From positions 1-46,029 of the forward strand of contig DJWN01000003.1 of assembly GCA_002440975.1 (NCBI GenBank): 46,029 nt of DNA. The letters run 5' to 3'. Positions 1 through 8,039 of the stretch are shown here, in pieces. A model generated the notes under the pieces. It saw only the letters and a program-made list of their open reading frames with translations, was not told the DNA's origin and ran no database searches. Both the position numbers and the translations under genes were made by a program. Every line of letters begins with the position of its first letter. Position 1 is the stretch's first letter. The DNA is from Bacteroidales bacterium UBA6229. Lineage in GTDB: Bacteria; Bacteroidota; Bacteroidia; Bacteroidales; F082.

Positions 1-2
1 TT

Positions 3-932
3 GAAGCTCAATTCTTACCCTATGTGGATTTGTTTGATGTTACAGTTCATATGGTCGTTATTGAAAAACTTACCACTGAAAATGTTGCCAGCAACGGCGA
101 AACAGAATTCCATCATGTGATGATGAAAATGTTGCCAGATGCCGATGGAACTACCATGGACATTCCTGCGAACGAAACTACAACGCTTTCTTATAGCCAT
201 GATATGTCTTCAACAAATGTCGAAGAAATGGATGATCTGATGGTGGTGGTTTTTGTTCAGGATAATAGCAATAAAGGCATTCTTCAGGCCGCCTATTCAG
301 AGGAATCAGCTGGTTTCCCTGCATCAGTAAACTTTGATCCGGCTCCTGGCGCAACAGGAATTGAAACTTTTGCTGACATCACACTTAACCTTTCAGAACC
401 TGTTCATATGGTTGGCGGTGAAGAAATTACTAACGAAAACGTAACTACATTAATTACGCTGGAAGAAACAGAAGGTGATGCCTTCCCATTTACGGCAACA
501 ATTAATGATGAGAAAACTCAAATCGTTGTTTCACCCGAAGGCTTACTCGACAGCTACACCTGGTACACTTTGACTCTTGCACCCGTCGAAAATGAAGCTG
601 GAATTGCTACCGAACCTTTGTCAACCTATTTTGAAACCGGAATGCATGTTGGATTAGCAGAAAATCAAACGAAAGGAAGTTTGCGGATATCACCTAATCC
701 GGTTCAAAACGAAACCACAATTCGTTTCAGTCTGACAGAAAAAGAAATGGTTAGCATTAAGCTTTATGATCTTAAAGGCCAGGTGATTGCAACTGTTTCT
801 GAACGTGAGTTTAATACCGGAGATAATACCATTCACTGGACTCCGGAAAGCACAATTCCTGTAGGCATGTATATGCTAAACCTGCAGACAAAAAATCATC
901 ACTACACTACAAAAATCGTTTTAAACCGCTAA
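3..932 (+). CDS. T9SS cargo, Omp28-like with Ig-like domain (5' partial)
   Basis: The reading frame is open to the left edge, so the N-terminus (signal peptide and probably a thioredoxin-like domain) is outside the window. The first ~100 visible residues match the middle of the gene at 44369: both carry a VIEK motif, then NGET.FH.VM, then FVQDN. This places it in the Omp28-related family. Next comes a bacterial Ig-like domain of the Big_5 type (PAPGATGIETFADITLNLSE). The last ~75 residues are a type A T9SS sorting domain: it opens with ISPNPVQNETTI, has the KLYDLKGQVI strand, and ends GMYMLNL...KIVLNR. The protein is inferred to be exported by Sec, moved across the outer membrane by T9SS and anchored or released at the surface. 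Its molecular function is unknown. A strong terminator follows. Confidence 0.85.
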   Translation, partial: EAQFLPYVDLFDVTVHMVVIEKLTTENVASNGETEFHHVMMKMLPDADGTTMDIPANETTTLSYSHDMSSTNVEEMDDLMVVVFVQDNSNKGILQAAYSEESAGFPASVNFDPAPGATGIETFADITLNLSEPVHMVGGEEITNENVTTLITLEETEGDAFPFTATINDEKTQIVVSPEGLLDSYTWYTLTLAPVENEAGIATEPLSTYFETGMHVGLAENQTKGSLRISPNPVQNETTIRFSLTEKEMVSIKLYDLKGQVIATVSEREFNTGDNTIHWTPESTIPVGMYMLNLQTKNHHYTTKIVLNR

Positions 933-975
933 ATAACAGGATTTCAATACGAATAATTTTAAATTGGTTAATACT

Positions 976-1010
976 AAAGCCGGCTGTTTTACAATGGCCG
1001 GCTTTTATTT
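976..1010 (+). terminator. Intrinsic terminator after the T9SS cargo gene
   Basis: A perfect 9-bp stem, AAAGCCGGC (976-984) with GCCGGCTTT (997-1005), encloses a 12-base loop and is followed by a T-rich run. It lies 44 bases after the stop codon of the upstream gene. Confidence 0.85.
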
Positions 1011-1102
1011 TTCTAAAACACTGCAAGATTTTTTTGCAAAAAACTGTGAGTTATTAGTAATTACAACAGAATCCGCTATCTTGCACCAAAAAACCAAAAA
1101 AC

Positions 1103-2407
1103 ATGACCCGAATAGTTATTAAAGGACTTTTTGTCCTGCTGCTGCTTTTTGCGTTCAATGCTGAATTAACAGCACAAACATTAAAAGAAAAATTAGAACA
1201 ATTGGGTTTTGAAAAGATTGACACCCTGCAAATCCAAAACAACCGCTATGCTGAAGCCTTTGTTCTCTTTTTAAAACAGCCGATCGATCCTAGAGACCCT
1301 GAAAAAGGCAGCTTTCTGCAACGTGTGTTTTTGCGGCATTCCGATTTCAATAAACCCATGGTGTTGGTTACGGAAGGTTATAACGCTGATTATGCTTTGT
1401 ATCCTTATTTGGAGGAAGAAATTGCAAAAAATCTGGACGCCAATCTTTTAGTAGTTGAACACCGTTTCTTTGGCGAAAGTATGCCAGAAAATCAAAACTG
1501 GAAATTCCTCAATTTGGAAAATGCCACACATGACTTGCATACAATCGTATCAAAACTTAAAACACTTTATCATTCACCCTGGCTGGCCACAGGAATCAGC
1601 AAAGGTGGTCAGACGAGCCTTTACTATCGCTATTTTTATCCCAACGATGTTGCTGCAACTGTTGCCTATGTTGCTCCACTCAATTTTTCAGAAGCCGACT
1701 CCAGGGTTCAGTATTTTCTGGACACTGTGGGAACTGCAGATTGCAGAAAGAAATTACTGGATTTGCAGTTTAAGTTGTTGAACAACCGCAATCATTTCCG
1801 AAATCAATTCGAAGATTCCACTTCAAAAAGTGGTTTTACTTTTGAGCGGGCTGGTGGTATTGATCGTGCTTTTGAATTGAATATTCTTGAAACTGGCTTT
1901 GCTTACTGGCAATGGTATCCATACACCTGCGAAAATTTTCCGGATACAACTGTTTCGAATGATGAAATTTTTCGAGCCTGGACAGCAGCTACCGGATATG
2001 ATTTTTTTGCAGATCAAAGTCTCGAAGGTATGCAGGCATTTTTTTATCAGGCACTAACTGAAATGGGATTTTACACCTATGACACAAAACCTTTTGGCAA
2101 ACTCATTCATTATCAAAAAAAACCTGATTTCAAACACGGACTTCCTGCTGGCACTAAAGCTCGGTTTAAAAAGGGATTAAATAAAAAAGTCAATCGTTTT
2201 CTGCAAAAATCTGGTAATCAGATTATCTATGTCTATGGTGGCTACGATGCCTGGTCGTCCACAGCTGTAATGCCTTCTGAGAAAACCGATGCGCTAAAAA
2301 TAGTAAAGCAAGAAGGTTCACATGCCACCAGAATCAGGCATTTTGACGACACAACCCAACAAGAAGTTTACAATACCCTCCGGCAATGGCTCGGTATGAA
2401 AAACTAA
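1103..2407 (+). CDS. Secreted S37-type (PS-10 / tripeptidyl aminopeptidase) serine peptidase
   Basis: A 434-residue protein with an N-terminal signal peptide (hydrophobic residues 8-20, cleavage likely after LTAQ). The fold is that of an alpha/beta-hydrolase peptidase. The nucleophile motif GISKGGQTS puts the catalytic Ser at residue 166. The likely Asp is 382 in YGGYDAW and the likely His is 407 in EGSHATR. The SKGG nucleophile elbow and the overall order match the S37 (PS-10) family, a relative of S28 prolyl peptidases. It probably releases short peptides from protein N-termini in the periplasm or outside the cell. There is no T9SS tail. A sodium symporter gene starts 16 bases downstream, so the products may be co-expressed. 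A TATCTTGC element at 1077-1084 is a weak -7 candidate. Confidence 0.82.
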   Translation: MTRIVIKGLFVLLLLFAFNAELTAQTLKEKLEQLGFEKIDTLQIQNNRYAEAFVLFLKQPIDPRDPEKGSFLQRVFLRHSDFNKPMVLVTEGYNADYALYPYLEEEIAKNLDANLLVVEHRFFGESMPENQNWKFLNLENATHDLHTIVSKLKTLYHSPWLATGISKGGQTSLYYRYFYPNDVAATVAYVAPLNFSEADSRVQYFLDTVGTADCRKKLLDLQFKLLNNRNHFRNQFEDSTSKSGFTFERAGGIDRAFELNILETGFAYWQWYPYTCENFPDTTVSNDEIFRAWTAATGYDFFADQSLEGMQAFFYQALTEMGFYTYDTKPFGKLIHYQKKPDFKHGLPAGTKARFKKGLNKKVNRFLQKSGNQIIYVYGGYDAWSSTAVMPSEKTDALKIVKQEGSHATRIRHFDDTTQQEVYNTLRQWLGMKN

Positions 2408-2423
2408 TAAACATCCAATAAAA

Positions 2424-4211
2424 ATGAATCTGAACACACTCGACTGGACCATTGTAGGCGTTTTCTTCGTTTTGTTGATTAGCATCGGAATATGGGCTTC
2501 GCGTAATGCGGGCAAAGGATATAATGAGTTTTTTCTTTCCGGACGCAATATGCCCTGGTGGCTGCTGGGCGTGAGCATGGTAGCAACTACATTTTCGTGT
2601 GACACACCCAATCTTGTAACAGATATTGTCCGGCAAAACGGCGTGGCAGGCAACTGGCTTTGGTGGGCATTTCTATTCACGGGAATGTTAACTGTTTTTG
2701 TGTATGCAAAGCTCTGGAACAGATCGAAAGTATTGACCGACCTGGAGTTTTATGAAATTCGGTACAGCGGAAAAATGGCAGCCTTTCTGCGAGGTTTCAG
2801 GGCAATTTATTTGGGTGCATTCTTCAATATTATGGTGATTGCATCCGTTTCTATTGCCTTGATTAAAATAAGCGGAGTAATGCTGGGATGGTCAGCCAGC
2901 CAAACCCTGATTATTGCTGCCGTTATTGTTGTTTTTTATAGCGCACTGGGCGGGCTAAAAAGTATTTTATATACCGACTTTTTCCAGTTTAGCCTGGCAA
3001 TGGCCGGAGCAATCGGAGCGGCTATCATCCTCGTAAATAAAGAGACTGGTGATCTGGCAACGCTTTTTGCTCATCCAGCGGTAGCACCACAATTAAATCT
3101 GATTCCCAAACTCAGCAATACGGATATGTTTGTATCATTATTGGTAATTCCTTTAGCAATTCAATGGTGGAGCGTTTGGTATCCGGGTGCTGAACCGGGC
3201 GGCGGTGGTTATATCGCTCAACGCATGTTATCGGCCAAAGACGAAAAGAATGCTATTGGTGCTACCATGCTCTTCAACTTTTTTCATTATGCCCTGAGAC
3301 CCTGGCCATGGATTATTGTGGGCTTGCTTTCCCTCATTGTTTTCCCTGATCTGGCATCGCTTCAACAAGCCTTCCCCAATATGGATCCACAATATGTGCA
3401 ACATGATCTGGCCTATCCTGCCATGCTTAAAATGCTGCCACATGGCTTTCTGGGTCTTGTAGTTGCATCGCTGATTGCTGCTTTTATGTCAACAACCGCA
3501 TCACAGCTCAATTGGGGATCATCCTATATCGTAAATGATTTTTATGTTCGCTTTTTGAAACCGGAAGCCACACAACGACAACAGGTTATTGCCGGAAGAA
3601 TTACTACAGCTGTTTTGATGTTTTTTGCTGTGTTACTGGCACTGATGCTTCAAAATGCTTTACAGGCTTTTCATATTTTGCTTCAGATTGGCGCCGGCAC
3701 GGGTTTGATATACATTTTACGCTGGTTTTGGTGGCGAATAAATGCCTATACCGAACTCACCGGTATGATCGTCTCTTTTGTGGTGGCACTTGGGTTTTTG
3801 GCAGCAGAGCGTTTCTGGGGTTACAATCCCGGCGAAACCTTTAAAATCCTGGCAGCAGTGGGTATCACCACAATTAGCTGGTTAATTGTCACTTACCTCA
3901 CTCCTCCGGCAGATCAGGAAACACTACGTTCTTTTTACAAACGCATCCGCCCTGGCGGCCCTGGCTGGAAAAAAATCGTCAATGACGCTGAAATTGAAGG
4001 CATAACGCTTGACAAATCCCAAGATCTAAAATGGGACGTTCCTACAGGAATATTAGCCATGATCTGGGGAGTTTTATTTGTTTATAGCACCTTATTTGCA
4101 ATCGGAGAAATCCTTTATGCTAATTACAAAACAGCCATTTTCCTCATCATTATCGGTTTAACTTCCCTATGGCTTTTGACAAGAACCTGGAAAAAACTTC
4201 AACTGGAATGA
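2424..4211 (+). CDS. Sodium:solute symporter family protein
   Basis: A 595-residue polytopic membrane protein of the SSS family. It begins with a hydrophobic helix (residues 8-24), then the family's typical SGRNMPWW segment and TM1-TM2 region with TFSCDTP. Further motifs are YSALGGLKSILYTDFFQF, characteristic of SSS TM5-TM6, and a repeated pattern of about 13 hydrophobic helices to the C-terminus. It should couple sodium entry to uptake of a small solute. The substrate cannot be read from the sequence. It lies 16 bases after the S37 peptidase gene and shares an ATGA junction with the DMT transporter gene downstream, so the three probably form one transcription unit. Confidence 0.85.
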   Translation: MNLNTLDWTIVGVFFVLLISIGIWASRNAGKGYNEFFLSGRNMPWWLLGVSMVATTFSCDTPNLVTDIVRQNGVAGNWLWWAFLFTGMLTVFVYAKLWNRSKVLTDLEFYEIRYSGKMAAFLRGFRAIYLGAFFNIMVIASVSIALIKISGVMLGWSASQTLIIAAVIVVFYSALGGLKSILYTDFFQFSLAMAGAIGAAIILVNKETGDLATLFAHPAVAPQLNLIPKLSNTDMFVSLLVIPLAIQWWSVWYPGAEPGGGGYIAQRMLSAKDEKNAIGATMLFNFFHYALRPWPWIIVGLLSLIVFPDLASLQQAFPNMDPQYVQHDLAYPAMLKMLPHGFLGLVVASLIAAFMSTTASQLNWGSSYIVNDFYVRFLKPEATQRQQVIAGRITTAVLMFFAVLLALMLQNALQAFHILLQIGAGTGLIYILRWFWWRINAYTELTGMIVSFVVALGFLAAERFWGYNPGETFKILAAVGITTISWLIVTYLTPPADQETLRSFYKRIRPGGPGWKKIVNDAEIEGITLDKSQDLKWDVPTGILAMIWGVLFVYSTLFAIGEILYANYKTAIFLIIIGLTSLWLLTRTWKKLQLE

Positions 4212-5095
4212 ACCGGCTACTCAATGCAGGACATTTAGGCTTGTTTAGTGCTTCGCTGATTTGGGGATTCGCCTTTGTTGCCCAGCGTCAGGGAATGGAG
4301 TATATGCAACCACTTACTTTCAACGGCATCCGGTTTTTATTGGGTACGCTGAGTTTATTACCACTGCTATGGTTAAAAAAAGGCATTTTTAAACCCTTAA
4401 TAAATGTGAAGTCAGCACTTATCATGGGATTGTTTGCTGGTATTCCCTTGTTTTTTGCTGCTTTTTTTCAGCAACTTGGCTTAAAATACACAACAGCAGG
4501 CAATGCAGGATTTATAACCAGTCTTTACATCGTTTTTGTTCCATTATTGAGCATTCGATCCAAAAACCGATCAACGATGCAGACCTGGCTTGGTGTAATT
4601 CTGGCTTTGGGTGGCCTGTATTTTCTGTCTGTTTTCCCGGGCACTTCAATGCAGGCAGGTGATCTGTTGGTCTTAACAAGTGCTTTGTTTTGGGCATTAC
4701 ACCTGATTATTCTTTCCTATTTAAGCCCAAAGTACGATTTCAGGCTTTTGGCTATCTCACAATATTTATTTACTGGCGTGATAAGCTTATTGGCAGGTCT
4801 GGCTTTTGGAGAACCGTTAAACCCCACCGATGTAAGTGATGCCTGGATTCCAATACTTTATGCAGGAGTGGCATCCGTTGGGATTGGCTATACACTTCAA
4901 ATCGTTGGACAGCGCAAGGTAAGAGCTGATCACGCCGCCTTGATTCTCAGCCTCGAAGCAGCCTTTGCAGCTTTTGGTGGCTGGCTGATCCTGGAAGAAA
5001 CACTCAGCCTGGTTGCACTTTTCGGATGCCTGTTGATGCTGTCTGGTGTAATAATTTCTCAGCTGAGATTAAACTTTCCTGGAAGCAAAGCTTAA
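4208..5095 (+). CDS. EamA/DMT superfamily transporter
   Basis: A 295-residue, ~10-helix membrane protein with two EamA repeats: roughly residues 5-140, containing FNGIRFLLG, and 150-290, containing SLEAAFAAFGGWLILEE. The second motif is the typical end of the second repeat. It is a drug/metabolite exporter-like permease of unknown substrate. I chose the ATG at 4208 because it forms an ATGA overlap with the stop of the upstream symporter gene. An in-frame ATG at 4169 would give 13 extra polar residues and a 43-base overlap. The 3' end overlaps the convergent YitT-family gene by four bases (5092-5095), with both stops in one TTAA. Confidence 0.85.
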   Translation: MNRLLNAGHLGLFSASLIWGFAFVAQRQGMEYMQPLTFNGIRFLLGTLSLLPLLWLKKGIFKPLINVKSALIMGLFAGIPLFFAAFFQQLGLKYTTAGNAGFITSLYIVFVPLLSIRSKNRSTMQTWLGVILALGGLYFLSVFPGTSMQAGDLLVLTSALFWALHLIILSYLSPKYDFRLLAISQYLFTGVISLLAGLAFGEPLNPTDVSDAWIPILYAGVASVGIGYTLQIVGQRKVRADHAALILSLEAAFAAFGGWLILEETLSLVALFGCLLMLSGVIISQLRLNFPGSKA

Positions 5096-5952
5096 CGAAT
5101 AATATCAAAGCCTTTTCCGTAAACTCCCATCACCGTATTTAGCGAAACAAAAGCCTCCGGATCTTCCTCTCTGACAATTCTAAACAACTGATGTGATTCC
5201 ATTTTCTTTACAATCACCATCAGGATATCGTGTTCGGCTTTGGTGTACCAACCTTTTCCTTTAATAAAAGTGACACCCCTGCCAGTTTCATTTCCAATTC
5301 GATCAGCTATTATGCTCGCATTCCGTGAGAAAATAAAAAGCTGAACAGATTGTTTATTTCCCGTAAGCACCAAATCAATTGTATAACTTGCAACACCCAT
5401 AACAACGAAGCCATACACCAGTGTTTCAATGCTTTGAAGAATTAAATAAGAACTCGAAATGATAAAAACATCAATAAATAAAATGATTTTCCCCGGGCTG
5501 ATATTCCGGTACTTATTCACAAGCATAGCAACGATATCCGTTCCACCGGTACTTCCACCCTGGGTGAAAATCAAACCCACACTTGCGCCACCCATGATGC
5601 CACCAACAATTGCCGACAAAAATTTATCCTTCACGAGTGGTTCCGGGAAATAGAGCTGCAGCATTGAAAAGAAAAACGACAAAACCAAAATAGAATAGAT
5701 CGTTTTAATGCCAAAGCTAAAACCCAAAACCCGCAGTGCAATTAATACTAGCACTATGTTAACAGCAAGAATGGTAATACCCGTAGAAAGTCCGGTGGAC
5801 CAATAAACCAATGTTGCAATACCACTTACGCCACCTCCGAGTAAATCATTTGGAATCAGAAATGCCGTCCAGCCAAATGCCATCACAAACAATCCTAAAG
5901 TAATGATCACATAAGATTTAACATGCTGAAATACAGTTTGTTTATTTGTCAT
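5092..5952 (-). CDS. YitT family membrane protein (DUF161 + DUF2179)
   Basis: A 286-residue protein. The N-terminal ~200 residues form five or six membrane helices with the YitT hallmark glycines: LLGGGVSGIATL near residue 37 and TQGGSTGGTDIVA near residue 130. The last ~80 residues are the soluble DUF2179 domain (FIKGKGWYTKAEHDILMVIV), which usually closes YitT proteins. The family's transport role is not settled. The gene stands alone on the minus strand and converges on the EamA gene. The upstream region has a TAATTTCG element near 5970-5980 that could be its -7 box. Confidence 0.85.
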   Translation of the reverse strand: MTNKQTVFQHVKSYVIITLGLFVMAFGWTAFLIPNDLLGGGVSGIATLVYWSTGLSTGITILAVNIVLVLIALRVLGFSFGIKTIYSILVLSFFFSMLQLYFPEPLVKDKFLSAIVGGIMGGASVGLIFTQGGSTGGTDIVAMLVNKYRNISPGKIILFIDVFIISSSYLILQSIETLVYGFVVMGVASYTIDLVLTGNKQSVQLFIFSRNASIIADRIGNETGRGVTFIKGKGWYTKAEHDILMVIVKKMESHQLFRIVREEDPEAFVSLNTVMGVYGKGFDIIR

Positions 5953-6025
5953 TGAATGAATTTTTAAAGTGCGAAATTAGTTCAAATTTTAAGGCTGCGG
6001 TTTCAAACCTTAATTTACTAAGCAC

Positions 6026-6063
6026 AAAAAAGCTGACGATCAAAAGAGATCATCAGCTTTTAT
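6026..6063 (-). terminator. Intrinsic terminator after tRNA-Leu
   Basis: Read on the minus strand, AGCTGATGATC (6050-6060) pairs with GATCGTCAGCT (6031-6041), one pair being a G-U wobble. A run of six T follows. It starts about 10 bases beyond the tRNA-Leu 3' end. Confidence 0.8.
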
Positions 6064-6072
6064 TAAAAACCG

Positions 6073-6157
6073 TACCCGAGGCCGGGCTCGAACCGGCACG
6101 GCCGCAATGGCCAAAGGATTTTAAGTCCTTCGTGTCTACCAATTCCACCACTCGGGC
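6073..6157 (-). tRNA. tRNA-Leu(TAA)
   Basis: An 85-nt class II tRNA. The acceptor arms are GCCCGAG and CTCGGGT with discriminator A. The D arm contains GGTGGAATTGGTAGACAC. The anticodon stem AAGGA/TCCTT holds the loop CTTAAAA, so the anticodon is TAA. A long variable arm with a GGCC/GGCC stem follows, then the T arm with GGTTCGAGCC. CCA is not encoded and must be added after transcription. It lies 65 bases downstream of tRNA-Gly on the same strand, with a terminator-like hairpin in between. Confidence 0.95.
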
Positions 6158-6191
6158 GGGCATCGGTTTGATGTGTATGAACGTTTACAAA

Positions 6192-6215
6192 AAATCCCGA
6201 AACGAATCGGGATTT
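6192..6215 (-). terminator. Terminator-like hairpin between the two tRNAs
   Basis: AAATCCCGA and TCGGGATTT form a perfect 9-bp stem around a 6-base loop, and on the minus strand a T run follows. It sits just after tRNA-Gly and before tRNA-Leu, which share one recognisable promoter, so it may be a leaky terminator or a processing element. Confidence 0.7.
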
Positions 6216-6222
6216 AACTCAG

Positions 6223-6295
<73 letters not shown>

Positions 6296-6313
6296 GTTTC
6301 AAATTTGGAGTTG

Positions 6314-6346
6314 CAAATGTACAGCATTTTTCGAATAGAACACAAA
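6314..6346 (-). promoter_or_regulatory. Promoter of the tRNA-Gly / tRNA-Leu unit
   Basis: On the minus strand TTTG (6343-6346) is followed, after 21 bases, by TACATTTG (6314-6321). This matches the Bacteroidota sigma consensus TTTG-N19-21-TAnnTTTG. The start site would lie about 10 bases before the mature tRNA-Gly. Confidence 0.7.
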
Positions 6347-6432
6347 TTTTTTGAACTTTTTTGTTTTAAAAAGCAATTTTGACCTACGTAAAAATCTTTT
6401 GACCTAAAATTTCTTTTTTCATCAAAAATAGC

Positions 6433-6440
6433 TAATTTTG
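6433..6440 (+). promoter_or_regulatory. -7 element of the metK promoter
   Basis: TAATTTTG fits TAnnTTTG exactly. No TTG sits at the usual 18-22 base distance upstream. Instead a 10-base sequence, TTTTGACCTA, occurs twice (6377-6386 and 6397-6406). Transcription would start near 6446, giving a ~140-base leader that contains the riboswitch. Confidence 0.6.
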
Positions 6441-6468
6441 CCGCGCAAATCAGAATGATTTGTCTGCG

Positions 6469-6538
6469 TTGGCGTGGAAAGATTTGATTGATTGCAACCA
6501 CAAAAAAAAATGCTAAAGCAATATTTAGCCCCCGCCAA
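6469..6538 (+). ncRNA. SAM-II type riboswitch upstream of metK
   Basis: The core matches the SAM-II aptamer. P1 is GTGG (6474-6477) with CCAC (6498-6501). L1 contains the conserved GATTTG (6481-6486). The pseudoknot is TTGCA (6492-6496) with TGCTAA (6511-6516), the conserved unpaired U being 6514. ATTG (6487-6490) and CAAT (6519-6522) extend the helix. The A-rich strand 6502-6510 joins P1 to the pseudoknot. An outer stem, TTGGCG (6469-6474) with CGCCAA (6533-6538), may enclose the element but shares one base with P1. SAM-II RNAs bind S-adenosylmethionine and repress downstream genes. Here the gene makes SAM, so this is product feedback. A hairpin GCTAAA/TTTAGC (6512-6529) would compete with the pseudoknot. 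No terminator precedes metK, so control is probably at translation, although the start codon is ~50 bases away. Confidence 0.78.
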
Positions 6539-6585
6539 TCACACTTTCAGCTGATGTAGATTTACTTTTTCAAATAAAAGGAATA

Positions 6586-7887
6586 ATGGGATATTTATTC
6601 ACTTCTGAGTCCGTTTCTGAGGGCCATCCCGATAAAGTTTCGGATCAAATTTCTGATGCTATTCTAGACGAAATACTTCGCCATGATCCTGAATCGAAAG
6701 TAGCCTGCGAAACCATGGTAACAACCGGACTGGCTGTTGTGGCAGGCGAAATCAAAACAAATGCTTATGTTGATGTACAACAGACGGTGCGTCAAACGAT
6801 TGAAAAAATCGGTTACACCAAAGCCGAGTATCAGTTCGATTCCAAGTCCTGCGGAGTATTATCAGCCATTCACGAACAATCCCCCGACATTAATCAGGGT
6901 GTTGTACGTGCCAGTGCCGAAGAACAAGGTGCCGGTGATCAGGGTATGATGTTTGGCTTTGCCTGCAAAGAAACAGACGACTTGATGCCAGTTACTATGG
7001 ATCTATCACATATTTTGCTCCAGGAACTGGCTGCTATCCGCCGTGAAGGAAAGAAAATGAAATACCTCCGTCCTGATTCAAAATCCCAGGTGACGATTGA
7101 ATACACTAATGATTGGGAACCTATTCGCATTGACACCATTGTTGTTTCTACCCAGCATGACGATTTTGATGAAGAAAAAGCCATGCTCAAACAAATCGAA
7201 GCCGATGTACGCGATATACTCATCCCACGCGTAAAAAAGAAATTACCTAATCGTGTAAAGCGTTTATTTAAAGACGATTATAAATTATTCGTTAACCCGA
7301 CCGGAAAATTTGTGATCGGAGGCCCTCATGGTGACAGCGGACTCACTGGCAGAAAAATTATTGTGGATACCTATGGTGGTCGGGGTGCGCATGGCGGAGG
7401 CGCATTTTCGGGTAAAGATGCTTCCAAGGTAGATCGTTCGGCTGCTTACGCCACACGGCATATCGCAAAAAATCTGGTTGCAGCTGGTGTTGCAGATGAG
7501 GTTCTTGTTCAAGTTGCCTATGCCATCGGAGTGGCACAACCGGTTGGCTTTTATATCAATACCAGAAATACAGCCAAAGTTAAAGATACCAGTGGAAAAC
7601 AGCTCACCGATGAACAAATTGCTGCTAAAGTGCAGGAACTTTTTGATATGCGTCCGTTTGCTATCGTAAAACGTTTCGGACTCAAAAACCCCGTATTCAG
7701 CCCAACAGCTGCTTATGGCCATTTTGGCCGTACCCCATATACACAAGAAATCGAAGTATATTACGAAGATGAGCATACCCGCCAGGAATCTAAAAACGGT
7801 CAAAACCATTTCTATAAGGAAGTGGAATTCTTTGCCTGGGAAAAACTCGACTATGTCGATCAGATCAAAAATGTTTTTGGAATTTAA
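6586..7887 (+). CDS. metK: S-adenosylmethionine synthase
   Basis: Makes S-adenosylmethionine from methionine and ATP. The 433-residue protein has all three MetK domains. The N-terminal motif GHPDKVSDQISDAILD (residues ~14-29) binds ATP and metal, GAGDQGMMFG (near 117) is the signature hexapeptide region, and GGGAFSGKD (near 270) is the phosphate-binding loop. It is longer than the ~385-residue E. coli enzyme because of insertions, for example around residues 185-225, as is common in Bacteroidota. The ATG at 6586 starts MGYLFTSESVSEGHPDK, the expected beginning. A SAM-II riboswitch precedes it and a strong terminator follows, so it is a single-gene unit. Confidence 0.97.
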   Translation: MGYLFTSESVSEGHPDKVSDQISDAILDEILRHDPESKVACETMVTTGLAVVAGEIKTNAYVDVQQTVRQTIEKIGYTKAEYQFDSKSCGVLSAIHEQSPDINQGVVRASAEEQGAGDQGMMFGFACKETDDLMPVTMDLSHILLQELAAIRREGKKMKYLRPDSKSQVTIEYTNDWEPIRIDTIVVSTQHDDFDEEKAMLKQIEADVRDILIPRVKKKLPNRVKRLFKDDYKLFVNPTGKFVIGGPHGDSGLTGRKIIVDTYGGRGAHGGGAFSGKDASKVDRSAAYATRHIAKNLVAAGVADEVLVQVAYAIGVAQPVGFYINTRNTAKVKDTSGKQLTDEQIAAKVQELFDMRPFAIVKRFGLKNPVFSPTAAYGHFGRTPYTQEIEVYYEDEHTRQESKNGQNHFYKEVEFFAWEKLDYVDQIKNVFGI

Positions 7888-7911
7888 CAGGGTGCTTAAT
7901 AAGCAACATTC

Positions 7912-7945
7912 AAAAGGAGTTTTCGGATAGCCGGAAACTCCTTTT
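7912..7945 (+). terminator. Intrinsic terminator of metK
   Basis: A 15-bp stem, AAAAGGAGTTTTCGG (7912-7926) with CCGGAAACTCCTTTT (7931-7945), has a 4-base loop and one G-U wobble. It begins 24 bases after the metK stop. Confidence 0.85.
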
Positions 7946-8003
7946 AATTTTCAAAACGAAAAAGTTGTTCCAGTTCTCCTGGAATTTAAATTCGAAAACC
8001 AAG

Positions 8004-8011
8004 TAATTTTG
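8004..8011 (+). promoter_or_regulatory. -7 element upstream of the YjbR-family gene
   Basis: TAATTTTG is a full match to TAnnTTTG, 28 bases before the start codon. I see no well-placed TTG upstream. Confidence 0.45.
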
Positions 8012-8039
8012 AACCTATTAATCTCCGAAAATAACAATC

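Noticed and set aside
2318..2680. Minus-strand frames of 100-120 codons opposite the peptidase/symporter junction
   Set aside because: They are shadows of the plus-strand coding sequence and show no domain.
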